Below are positions 16,216 through 23,915 of a DNA stretch of 26,335 nt, in pieces (position 1 is the stretch's first letter; each line of letters starts with the position of its first letter). A model generated the notes under the pieces. It was given only the letters and a program-made list of their open reading frames with translations. It made no database searches and was not told the DNA's origin. Both the position numbers and the translations under genes were made by a program. The stretch is taken from NCBI GenBank assembly GCA_020829485.1, contig JAIVFU010000090.1, forward strand, positions 1 through 26,335, in the 5' to 3' direction. Source of the stretch: Nostoc sp. CHAB 5834 (GTDB lineage: Bacteria > Cyanobacteriota > Cyanobacteriia > Cyanobacteriales > Nostocaceae).

Positions 16216-16419
16216 TTACTGTATTTTTAGAACAGGGTTTATTATAAGTTGGTTATATTTAATCACTTCGGGATCAAACCCCGAACGGCAGCCAGGACAA
16301 CCACCTAGTTTAAGATATTGAGTATTCAAGTTAGTGCTACCACCACTCACTTCCTCCGATTCTTGTTCAGATAATTCCTGAAACTGCTCTATATCTTCCA
16401 ACAAAGATTTATCTTTCAT
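16216..16419 (-). CDS. RiPP precursor peptide with double-glycine leader
   Basis: This 67-aa peptide has an acidic leader (LLEDIEQFQELSEQESEEVS) ending in G26-G27, the usual site for C39-type peptidase/exporters. The 40-residue core contains G39-G40-C41-P-G-C44-R-S-G-F-D-P-E and a hydrophobic tail (QLIINPVLK). The paired cysteines are the obvious targets for the downstream MNIO enzyme. AGAGGG (complement of 16426-16431) lies 6 nt before the ATG. No exporter or peptidase gene is in the window. It could instead be an unmodified bacteriocin-like peptide, but the MNIO neighbour favours a modified product. The core is not one I recognise. Confidence 0.75.
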   Translation of the reverse strand: MKDKSLLEDIEQFQELSEQESEEVSGGSTNLNTQYLKLGGCPGCRSGFDPEVIKYNQLIINPVLKIQ

Positions 16420-16603
16420 ACTTTTCCCTCTTTATACATCTCAATAATATAATCAAACACACTATATTTTAGATAGATGCAATGTATTTTAATAAAATTA
16501 GTAAATTGAAAAGGTTTAGGGTATAGGGAAGTGCTTGACCTACGGTAACACTTGGCGATTACGTCAAAAGATATTCGCATCTCTTGTGTTTACAAGAGGG
16601 TGA

Positions 16604-16807
16604 AGAAGGGATAGTCACTTCCAACTGCTGCACGGTGATACACAGAACAACAATCCCAGGAATTGCTGTTCTGTGTATCACCTCAACTTCGACCCGGACA
16701 ACAGGAACAACAACATCGGTTTTCGGGTTGTAGTTTCCGCGGCGAGCGCTCTTTTGTGCCAGAGTCGGCGTATGGGAATATGTCGAGTGTGCCTTAAAGA
16801 GTCCTGA
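16604..16807 (+). pseudogene. C-terminal fragment of an FGE/C-type-lectin-fold protein, DGR variable-region-like
   Basis: The plus frame reads LHGDTQNNNPRNCCSVYH, then LNFDPDNRNNNIGFRVV, and continues to a TGA at 16805-16807. This resembles the SUMF1/formylglycine-enzyme-fold C-terminus that serves as the variable region in cyanobacterial diversity-generating retroelements (expected GGSWNNNPRNCRSAYR, then NNNIGFRVV). Asn codons are dense and mostly AAC, as in adenine-targeted template/variable repeats. The N-terminus is absent (stop at 16601-16603), the expected Trp and Arg residues are altered, and no reverse transcriptase is in the window. It is a relic of a variable protein, or possibly an isolated template repeat. 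Confidence 0.6.
16634..16682. repeat. Long imperfect palindrome overlapping the variable-region relic
   Basis: GGTGATACACAGAACA at the left end is the exact complement of the right end (TGTTCTGTGTATCACC), and pairing continues imperfectly to the centre near 16658. Confidence 0.75.
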
Positions 16808-16998
16808 CCTGTTCGTGTGATGTCGGTGACGATATCCAAAAATAAAGCTGGGTTGGGTAGTGTAAATTTCTGTATTTATGTACAGCCCATGATCAGCAAA
16901 ACTCAGCTTCCACAAATAGGTCTAAGTTTCTCCTTGTTTAAGATCACCAAAAGTAAGTAGTAGTCTAACCCTCAGACATACCAGGAATTAGTGGTGAC

Positions 16999-18336
16999 TC
17001 AAGCTTTCAATTTATGAGTTTGTTTGTGCTTACCTTTTAACCTCCAAGCAGCATAAAAAGTAGCGATTGCAAACACACTGAATGGTAAAGTTGGTTCGGG
17101 AACAGGCTTGACTGCTATTAAGATTCCTGAAGTGTTAATAGAGATATTGCCGCCATCACCACCAACCTGTGCTGTGCCTGCGGTGGTGGAAATTTGAGTG
17201 CCACGATGCAGAAGCAGTAAATCAGTTTGTAAGGAGATATTGCCACCATTACCTGAAGAAGATTCGGCGTTGAGTCCGCTACTGTTATCTAAGGTAACTC
17301 TAGGTGAGGTAACGATAATATCTCCAGCAGTACCCGTCGGACTTTGGGAGTTAAGGAACAAGCCACTGTTAATGTTTGAACTTTTGCCAGAAATATTTAC
17401 TTGAGCAGCATTAACTTTAATTGTGCCTGCATTATCTTGTCCAAGTGTTGAGGCTGTAACTTGAGCGCCATCCCTTAACGAGAAGGAACCGGAGTCAATA
17501 GTAATATTACCCCCATTGCCAACAGTCCCTGTTCCCACAAAGCTGCCAATCCCACTTTGAATACCGTTTTTTTCTCCACTAATATTAACAGCGCCAGTAA
17601 CATTAACATTGAGATTCCCCGCATCCCCTCGTCCTGCTGGCTGGGTATCAGATGCTTCACGAGTAATGGTTGCCAGTTGAGCGCCATCAATTAGTGATAG
17701 TGTTGCAGCTAAGATGTCGATATTACCTCCCTTACCTACGCCTCCTGCTGACACTGTGCTGAGAATATCAGCATCTGCTAGAGTTACAGTATCGACTGCC
17801 TGCACTGTCACATTCCCCGCATTCCCAAGTCCTGAAGTTGAGGCACTAAGTTCAGCGCGATCGCGTAATGAGAAGGAACCAGAATCGATGCTAATGTTAC
17901 CTCCATTGCCAACTGTACCAGTGGACACACTGCTCAAAATTCCACTGTTTCTTCCAGCAATATCAACAGCACCAGTAACATTAACATTGACATTCCCCGC
18001 ATTACCAAGTCCTGAAGTTGAGGCAATAAGTTCAGCGCCATTTTGTAACGATAATGAACCAGAATCGATAGTAATGTTACCCCCATTACCAAGTGACCCC
18101 AAACCCACAAGATTGCGAACATTACTCCCAGTGCCTGCAACTTTGATTGACTCGGTAGCATTCAGCGTAATATCTCCGGCGACAGTTTCAGGTGTTCCCA
18201 AACCTTGCCCAATACCACCACTTAAAATACTTCCTCCCAATATCTCTAAATTCCTGGCATTGACTACAATATTACCGCCATCAACCCCAGTTACAATTAC
18301 ACCTGCTTGATTCGTGATAGTTAAGCATAAATCAAG
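16999..18336 (-). pseudogene. 5'-truncated hemagglutinin-like repeat protein with PEP-CTERM anchor
   Basis: The open frame runs from a stop at 18337-18339 to 16999. It encodes about 445 residues of filamentous-hemagglutinin/S-layer-like beta-helix repeats: units of about 65 aa built on TVGNGGNISIDSGSFSLRD, then ASTSGLGNAGNV, then VTGAVDI. Its C-terminus is PVPEP followed by a hydrophobic segment and basic RLKGKHK, a PEP-CTERM sorting signal. The signal peptide and TPS secretion domain expected at the N-terminus of such adhesins are missing, and no upstream continuation is found before 18470. An internal ATG at 18240 could start a 413-aa peptide, but it would lack an export signal, so I treat it as a broken gene. 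Confidence 0.75.
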
Positions 18337-18469
18337 TTACTAGCTACTAAATAGCCAATAATGAGGCTACTAAGTTTTCACCCGAAAACTCCGGTTTTTC
18401 GCAAGAACTTGAAAACTTTACAAAACGTTACTTTATAAAGTTCTCAAGCTACCGTTTACGCTATCGAAC

Positions 18470-19102
18470 TTAATGGAGTTCACTTCCATCCTTACGGAGC
18501 AGATAGCGATCACTAATCAACTTCAAGACTACTCTACCTATTTCTGGATGCGTTTTCTCAATGACTGGTTGCACAACAACGCCTTCCATGATGCAGTCGG
18601 GGCTGACTACACTATTGGCATTATTGAACTGAGACACCGCTTCCCAAGTGTAGGCACCGACATAAAGCACAGGTACTCTCGGCAAAGCAAATTCCTCGCA
18701 AAAAGCCACAAAATCGCTGTAATTGAGAAAATAATTGCCACGCCGCACAGCAAATATAGCAATTCCAATCTTGCCATTATTTAAGCCATATTTGATATCT
18801 TGTACGCCGTAAATTTCCCCAAAAATTTGAGTTATTGGCGGAAGTTTCTGGAAAATTTCGTTTTCCTTGTAAGCACGAATATAAACTAATTTATTGTTGA
18901 CTTCACTGTTTTTCCAGAAGTAATTATGGCTGCCAATTTTAGTTATGCCATCAGCATCAACTAAGACAGTGAAGTTAGTTCCGTGCAACTTCTCTGTTAC
19001 AACAACTTCCTCACCTTCAATTAGTATGTTTTTGTAACGTTTCAGGTTTTCTGGGCTGGGGAATTTATAATGTCCAATAAAACTTTCTACTTCCCCGCTC
19101 AT
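18470..19102 (-). CDS. Small RNA ligase-family nucleotidyltransferase
   Basis: This 210-aa protein belongs to the RNA ligase (PF09414-type) fold. Motif I EKLHGTNF supplies the adenylated lysine (K38), motif III-like sequence is QIFGEIYG, motif IV is MEGVVVQP, and motif V is VLKLISD. All five nucleotidyltransferase landmarks appear, but the C-terminal domain of longer ligases is absent, so this is a minimal adenylyltransferase core. It would seal or repair RNA (or RNA/DNA) ends using ATP. Its ATG overlaps the stop of the upstream gene by 4 bp (ATGA), indicating translational coupling with that unknown protein. Confidence 0.82.
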   Translation of the reverse strand: MSGEVESFIGHYKFPSPENLKRYKNILIEGEEVVVTEKLHGTNFTVLVDADGITKIGSHNYFWKNSEVNNKLVYIRAYKENEIFQKLPPITQIFGEIYGVQDIKYGLNNGKIGIAIFAVRRGNYFLNYSDFVAFCEEFALPRVPVLYVGAYTWEAVSQFNNANSVVSPDCIMEGVVVQPVIEKTHPEIGRVVLKLISDRYLLRKDGSELH

Positions 19103-19824
19103 CCCTTGAGGAATTGGATAGATTCACCCTGTACAGCATCCACAAGCGCTAGCGTCGTGCAGTCCATTGCCACAGGCAAGTCTTTTTCATTCTCTGACAC
19201 GCCCTCGACAGACTGAGGCGACGCGACCCCCAAGGGCGCGTGAGCCGTCTCCTCACAGGGCAAAATCTCATAAAGCATGTCAGAGACACAGCTAACGAAC
19301 TCTTCAAAAGAGTTCGTTAGCTGTTCCTGAGTAGTTCGTGAGGTTTCCTGAAACCCTTGCTCTGACTGGTCTTTACCTAAAATAGACGCTTCATACAAAG
19401 CACCCATTTCTTCAGAGCCAGCATCTATCTCTGAATTCCCAGCATTTGATTCTCGTTTTTCAGTATTAGCTTTCTCCCAAAACTCCTTCATCCGGCTACC
19501 ATGCAAATTCTTCACCATCCAGGTAACGGTTTCTCGGCTATCCTGTATCGATTTGTCCGGCTTGAAAATGAATAGTCCACTGTCGGAGAGAATTTTCTTT
19601 GCAGAGATAAAAGTACTGTACCCCAAAGCTGAGGTCAAAGGCATCCACCGAGAACCATAAAGGTCAGCCGTCCAGCACTCCTGCCACAATTGCGTAACTG
19701 ATGGCTTTTGCTGCGATGCCCACAGCATATCTTGTATGGGAATAATCACATGAAGCCGCTTATACGGTGACTGTGGTTTATTAGCAGCCTTTTTGGGCTT
19801 GGGCTTTGTGATAGTTGCAGTCAT
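19099..19824 (-). CDS. Unrecognised plasmid-type protein coupled to RNA ligase
   Basis: This 241-aa protein has a basic N-terminus (TKPKPKKAANKPQSPYKR). A compact domain of about 90 residues follows (SVTQLWQECW, then YGSRWMPLTSALGYSTFISA, then SGLFIFKPD, WMVKNLHGSRMKEFW) that looks like a winged-helix DNA-binding fold. An acidic, low-complexity C-terminal half completes it. AGGAG (complement of 19833-19837) precedes ATG 19824. A paralogous fragment lies at 25.8-26.2 kb. A perfect 16-bp-arm hairpin (19289-19323) is embedded in its coding sequence. It is cotranscribed with the RNA ligase. The function is unknown; the DNA-binding idea is inference only. Confidence 0.65.
   Translation of the reverse strand: MTATITKPKPKKAANKPQSPYKRLHVIIPIQDMLWASQQKPSVTQLWQECWTADLYGSRWMPLTSALGYSTFISAKKILSDSGLFIFKPDKSIQDSRETVTWMVKNLHGSRMKEFWEKANTEKRESNAGNSEIDAGSEEMGALYEASILGKDQSEQGFQETSRTTQEQLTNSFEEFVSCVSDMLYEILPCEETAHAPLGVASPQSVEGVSENEKDLPVAMDCTTLALVDAVQGESIQFLKG
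19289..19323. repeat. Perfect in-gene hairpin, copy 1
   Basis: Arms CAGCTAACGAACTCTT and its exact complement flank a 3-nt loop (CAA on the plus strand). It encodes Q-L-T-N-S-F-E-E-F-V-S on the minus strand. Confidence 0.8.
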
Positions 19825-19929
19825 TTTACAATCTCCTGTTATGTTGACGCACGGAAATTTCCCCCACTGTCATTGCGGGGCTTGGTACTTGTATTTGGTT
19901 GTCTAAAAAGTCACCGATACACTGAAAGC

Positions 19930-20517
19930 CTATTGAGGCTGCCAGAATCGCAATTCATCTCGGAAATACCTGTCAGCCTTTTTCGATTGCTCCTTCCAAC
20001 AATCCCAAGCCACCACCAGTTCTTCTCCCAAATCCTGCACCACCTCACCCCTCTCGACATACAAAGTACGGTAAGGGTCGGCATGGGAAACAATAGAACC
20101 AAGCCCGATTGTGTCTGGTTCAGTAGATGTGTTTTGGAGCGCGGTAATTAAATCAGTTTCTTGGTTAGTTAATTCTCCCCAGTAGTCCTGTTTAATCACC
20201 TCGTACTCTTGGGCAACATTCAAAAACTCCTGCCAAGTACACCCCGGTTTAGCTAGCACTGCCCTAATATCGCTAACCGCTTGGGGTAGCATTTCCAATT
20301 GTTCGGCTCGATATGCGATCGCAGTTGGTGTCGGCTCACTCCCCAGGATGATTGCCGCAGCTTCGAGCGCTTGGGTGTTGTTCATAGCGTTGGCGAGGTT
20401 TTTCAACGCCATGCCCATCAACCGCAGACATTCTTGGGTGTTCTCCTTGGGGGGTTCTTGGGCCAGCGATCGCAAATCAATGGTTTTCTCCAGGGATTGC
20501 CGAACCGTCTTGTTCAA
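19930..20517 (-). CDS. Unrecognised helical protein, possibly 5'-truncated
   Basis: This protein of about 195 aa is helical and acidic and has no membrane segments (TVRQSLEKTIDLRSLAQEPP, then LRLMGMALKNLANAMNN, EAAAIILGSEPTPTAIAYRA, WDCWKEQSKKADRYF). The only start is a TTG at 20517 with no ribosome binding site. The frame stays open upstream as LLNIALDSL to a stop near 20543, and those codons read like the same helix, so the true N-terminus may have been lost. It is codirectional with the 19099-19824 gene, 105 bp upstream of it. The function is unknown. Confidence 0.5.
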   Translation of the reverse strand: MNKTVRQSLEKTIDLRSLAQEPPKENTQECLRLMGMALKNLANAMNNTQALEAAAIILGSEPTPTAIAYRAEQLEMLPQAVSDIRAVLAKPGCTWQEFLNVAQEYEVIKQDYWGELTNQETDLITALQNTSTEPDTIGLGSIVSHADPYRTLYVERGEVVQDLGEELVVAWDCWKEQSKKADRYFRDELRFWQPQ

Positions 20518-20719
20518 GGAATCGAGAGCAATATTTAATAGCTACAGCCCAAGTAGTACAATACAACATATCTACAGAAGCAGATTATAAGACGAACCGC
20601 AGATTATTTATTTTTCTAGGCAAATACCGAAAATGAAGACAAAAAGCTTGTTTTCTTATAATAAGCTGTGATATTTATTAGCTACCTAAAGTTAATTTTA
20701 AAGTATTAAATTAAAGTAT
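20518..20719. promoter_or_regulatory. AT-rich divergent intergenic region, probable promoter of the conflict cassette
   Basis: It separates minus-strand genes from the plus-strand cassette. TATAAT at 20657-20662 is a plausible -10 box, 58 bp before ATG 20720, but no good -35 box is found. Confidence 0.3.
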
Positions 20720-21166
20720 ATGGATGTAACAATTTTAACATCTTTTTTAGCACCATGTTTACCCTTTTTGTTGAAAAAAGTTGCAGAGCCTGCATTAAGT
20801 GGAGCTGCTACCAAGCTTGGTCAAGATACTTGGGATAAAGCCAGAGCAATCTGGACAAAGTTGCATTCTCCAGTAGAAGCAGAACCAGCAGCCAATATCG
20901 CCGCTACAAAGCTGGCAGAAAAACCGGATAGTGAAGTTTGGAAAGCTGCACTTCAGGAAGAACTAGAAGCACTTTTTCAAAAAGATAAAGCACTTGCAGA
21001 CTTAATTTCCGAAATCTTCAAAGATAAGGATGGAGTTAGTACAGGCGGTGTTCAAATTCAGCAAACGGCAGGTACGGTTGAAGGACAAATGATTGGACAG
21101 ATGCAGAATAGCGAAGCTAAAAACATTGGTAGTATCGGTAGCGTTCAGGGAGATGTCACACTTTAG
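20720..21166 (+). CDS. Conflict-system accessory protein, helical with a glutamine/glycine tail
   Basis: This 148-aa protein has an amphipathic N-terminal segment (ILTSFLAPCLPFLLKKVAEP) and helices rich in Ala/Lys/Glu (GQDTWDKARAIWTKL, EVWKAALQEELEALF). A tail follows with short polar repeats (IQQTAGTVEGQMIGQMQN, ending IGSVQGDVTL). A similar tail motif (SGQSIGQLDNGQALNFQNVQ) opens the next protein, suggesting the two interact or share a beta-strand module. It is the first gene of a codirectional cassette with iSTAND, MoxR and vWA genes. The family is not named with confidence; it may be an effector or adaptor of the system. Confidence 0.6.
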   Translation: MDVTILTSFLAPCLPFLLKKVAEPALSGAATKLGQDTWDKARAIWTKLHSPVEAEPAANIAATKLAEKPDSEVWKAALQEELEALFQKDKALADLISEIFKDKDGVSTGGVQIQQTAGTVEGQMIGQMQNSEAKNIGSIGSVQGDVTL

Positions 21167-21199
21167 TATTTCAAGGAATGATGTATATTTTTGAGAGAA

Positions 21200-22315
21200 A
21201 TGATTCAAAAACCAAACCAGGGAGAATCTCAAACACCTCAATCAATTAATAAAATTCAGCAGGAAATAGGTCGGAATTCAGGGCAGAGCATTGGTCAACT
21301 GGATAACGGACAAGCCTTAAATTTCCAAAACGTCCAAAATATTATTTTTCAGCGGAATGGGTCAAGCAGTTCCCAAACATTCGCATCTCAATCTAAAAAA
21401 GATATTCCGCATCTTTTACCCTATTTAGCAAACCGTAAAGAGCAGGAATCACAACTGAGTGAGGTATTTCTCAAGTTTTTTAGGCAAGATTCATGTTCTC
21501 ATTTAGTTTGTATTATTCATGGTGATGAGTCCCAATGCCATTACAACTTTCTAGAACGGATGCGAAAGTTTTCTCTAAATAAATGGTTAGAGTTAGACCC
21601 GGAGCAACCGTTTCTTCACAAATATCATCTGGAATGGCCTACAAGATTTAAAAATTCTGGTGATCTCCTAAAACAATTAAACAAAAATCTAGCAGATAGT
21701 GTATTGGGGAATAGTTTGTACTGTTCAGAAAAAATCAACAACGTTTTTAGTGCTTATCCCAACCCAGTCATAATTCATACTCACTTACTTACTGAAGATT
21801 TGCGAAAGGAAGGATGTGAGAATTTAGATAAATTGTTGGAGTTTTGTCAGCAGTTACATAAAGAGATTGTCAAACAAAAATTAATTATTTATATATTTAT
21901 CCAATATAAATGTAAGCGAAAGAAAACTGTAAAAAATCTCTGGCTCAAGTGGTTATTTAGTTTTGGTCGTAACTTTTTCAAACAATATAGATATCAGCAT
22001 ATAAATAAAAGAGTTCGCCAATATCTGCAAAACCTGTCGAACTCAGGGCATAAGCGTTTCGAGCCTTTATCAGTAGTTGTGCTGCCGGAACTAGAAGGAA
22101 TAAATAAGGGAGAAGTTGAAAACTGGGTACGTAGCGAACATACGAAACAATGGTTAGGAGAAGCTATGATTGAACCATTAATCCAAAAAGTTGGAGAGAT
22201 GTTTGAATTTTGGGAACAACAAGAATCATCTGATACAATTCCCATGCATGACTTAGCCGAAAAATTAGTCGAACTAGTTAAATCGCTCACACCCGTAGAA
22301 GGCGAATCTGTATGA
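21200..22315 (+). CDS. Inactive-STAND (iSTAND)-like protein
   Basis: About 371 aa. After a polar N-terminal region (to about residue 67) comes HLLPYLANRKEQESQL, then LVCIIHGDESQCHYNFLERM. The sequence D/N-R-x-x-Q-E plus IHGDExxCHxxFLxR is the hallmark of inactive STAND NTPase-like sensors in bacterial conflict systems, which keep the fold but lack a Walker A motif. The remainder continues with P-loop-fold-like strands (PNPVIIHTHLL, LIIYIFIQYK, LSVVVLPELEG). It probably senses an invader or stress. ATG 21200 is preferred (TTG 21191 possible). Its stop overlaps the MoxR start by 4 bp. Confidence 0.7.
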   Translation: MIQKPNQGESQTPQSINKIQQEIGRNSGQSIGQLDNGQALNFQNVQNIIFQRNGSSSSQTFASQSKKDIPHLLPYLANRKEQESQLSEVFLKFFRQDSCSHLVCIIHGDESQCHYNFLERMRKFSLNKWLELDPEQPFLHKYHLEWPTRFKNSGDLLKQLNKNLADSVLGNSLYCSEKINNVFSAYPNPVIIHTHLLTEDLRKEGCENLDKLLEFCQQLHKEIVKQKLIIYIFIQYKCKRKKTVKNLWLKWLFSFGRNFFKQYRYQHINKRVRQYLQNLSNSGHKRFEPLSVVVLPELEGINKGEVENWVRSEHTKQWLGEAMIEPLIQKVGEMFEFWEQQESSDTIPMHDLAEKLVELVKSLTPVEGESV

Positions 22316-23316
22316 AGTATTCTTTTTATTCAGGTGATGGAACCCGTCAAGAAAGTGATTTACCAGTAACTTTACCAAATTCTCTACGTTCTCAATTATT
22401 CACACCAGGGAATTATATTGCAGATTCCGGCTTAAAAGATGCGTGTAATGTAGCGCTGTTATTAGGACAACCTTTACTTATTACCGGAGAGCCAGGGACA
22501 GGAAAAACTCAACTGGCTTACAGTCTGGCATGGGAACTTGGACTGGAACAGCCATTGAAGTTTGAAACTAAGTCTACTAGTATTGCCCGTGAGCTATTTT
22601 ATACTTATGATGCCTTAAAGCGTTTCCAAGATGTGCAGAGTGGGGTTGTTTCAACTAAACTTTTGGATTACATAACTTTCCAAGCTTTAGGATTGGCAGT
22701 TTTACGCACTAGAAATCCAGAAAAAGTCAAGGATTTATTGCCATCAGAAGTCTTACATTCTAAAAAAGTACGTTCTGTAGTTTTAATTGATGAAATTGAT
22801 AAAGCGCCCCGTGACTTTGCCAATGATTTACTAAATGAATTGGAATTGATGTATTTTCGGATTCCAGAGTTAGGAAATGAAAAAATTGCAGCAGATCCTA
22901 AGTTACAGCCAATTGTGATTATTACTAGCAATTCTGAAAAAGATTTGCCAGATGCTTTTCTGAGGCGTTGTATTTATTACAACATTCCTTTTCCTAAAAC
23001 AGAGCGACTGGCAGAGATTGTAGCTAATCGTTTGGGGATTAATGCTGGTATCAGTAGCCCATTTCTGCAAGCAGCTCTCAGCTTATTTTATAGGTTACGT
23101 TCTCCTCAAAGTAGTTTGAGGAAGAAACCTGCAACGGCTGAATTATTAGGCTGGCTGATAATTTTACAAAAGTTCACTCTGGAATCGGAAAACCCTTTAA
23201 TTCAACCGGAAGTGGTTTTTGCTACTCTGAGTAGCTTAATCAAAACTGCGGAAGATCAAGAAAAAGCTAAAAAAATTGTAGAACAGTGGATACAGGAACA
23301 GACAAAAACAACCTAG
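22312..23316 (+). CDS. MoxR-type AAA+ ATPase
   Basis: This 334-aa protein has Walker A GEPGTGKT at 59-66, Walker B VVLIDEIDKAP with D160-E161, a sensor-1 IITSNSEKDLPDAF, then RRC with the arginine finger region. The insert before Walker B and the LPDAFLRRC segment are typical of MoxR chaperone-like ATPases. These act with vWA proteins, using ATP to remodel them or their metal sites. The gene overlaps its upstream neighbour by ATGA, and the downstream CoxE-like/vWA gene starts 31 nt inside its 3' end, so all three are translationally coupled. Catalytic residues are intact. Confidence 0.88.
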   Translation: MKYSFYSGDGTRQESDLPVTLPNSLRSQLFTPGNYIADSGLKDACNVALLLGQPLLITGEPGTGKTQLAYSLAWELGLEQPLKFETKSTSIARELFYTYDALKRFQDVQSGVVSTKLLDYITFQALGLAVLRTRNPEKVKDLLPSEVLHSKKVRSVVLIDEIDKAPRDFANDLLNELELMYFRIPELGNEKIAADPKLQPIVIITSNSEKDLPDAFLRRCIYYNIPFPKTERLAEIVANRLGINAGISSPFLQAALSLFYRLRSPQSSLRKKPATAELLGWLIILQKFTLESENPLIQPEVVFATLSSLIKTAEDQEKAKKIVEQWIQEQTKTT

Positions 23317-23912
23317 ATTGGCTAAACCCTGATGCCCTTGTAGAGTTCATTGATGAGTTAAGGGAATCAGGTTACAAAATTGGTATATCTCAGTATATTG
23401 CAGCCCATGATTTAATTTTGATGTTGATTGCTCAAGGAGAAACCTTAAATAGTCCAGAGCATTTGAGAAATTTGTTAGGGCCAATTTTTTGTAGTTCACC
23501 AATTGAGCAGGAGGAATTTCAACAACATTTTGACTGTTGGGTTGAGTTATACAGACGAGTTCATCTTTCAACAGAGGATGTAAATGCAAAAGCTAAAGCA
23601 CTTTCAGATGAACTAGAAACAGAACGTGCTCTCTTTTATTGGATACAGCAAGATATCTTATTTCACATTTTCATATTTATTACTTTATCTATTATTTTAT
23701 TTCCATCTCACACAGAGAAAAAAGATTTTCTAGGGGCAAAACCAACCTCAATAGAACGTCCAGCATCAAAAGAGGCACTTCCAACTGTACCTCCAATAGA
23801 CTTCCAACCAGAATCCAATATAAAACCCTCGACAACCTCCTCATTTAATTGGCAAATATTAGTATTATTGCTAACTATCTATGGTGTTATATTTTTCATC
23901 TGGCACCTGTAG
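23286..23912 (+). CDS. N-terminal part of split CoxE-N-like/vWA membrane protein
   Basis: This 208-aa product starts at GTG 23286 inside the MoxR gene. The first 95 residues (ALVEFIDELRESGYKIGISQ, then YIAAHDLILMLIAQG, RNLLGPIFCSSPIEQEEFQQ, HFDCW) match the helical domain at the N-terminus of CoxE-type vWA proteins that pair with MoxR ATPases. Two hydrophobic segments follow (LFHIFIFITLSIILF at about 124-138, and ILVLLLTIYGVIFFIWHL at the end), separated by a Ser/Thr/Pro-rich stretch. It ends at TAG 23910-23912. The next gene continues in the same frame, so this was probably one protein of about 860 aa. Confidence 0.7.
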   Translation: MDTGTDKNNLDWLNPDALVEFIDELRESGYKIGISQYIAAHDLILMLIAQGETLNSPEHLRNLLGPIFCSSPIEQEEFQQHFDCWVELYRRVHLSTEDVNAKAKALSDELETERALFYWIQQDILFHIFIFITLSIILFPSHTEKKDFLGAKPTSIERPASKEALPTVPPIDFQPESNIKPSTTSSFNWQILVLLLTIYGVIFFIWHL

Positions 23913-23915
23913 TGG

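Noticed and set aside
16559..16915. 118-aa minus-strand open frame
   Set aside because: It is antisense to the Asn-rich variable-region-like coding frame, has no ribosome binding site and no protein-like pattern.
17714..18310. 198-aa plus-strand open frame rich in Pro, Leu and Thr
   Set aside because: It is a shadow of the repeat-rich hemagglutinin gene on the other strand; its repeats mirror that gene's DNA repeats.
20299..20590. Overlapping plus-strand open frames
   Set aside because: Antisense to the 19930-20517 gene and without coding character.
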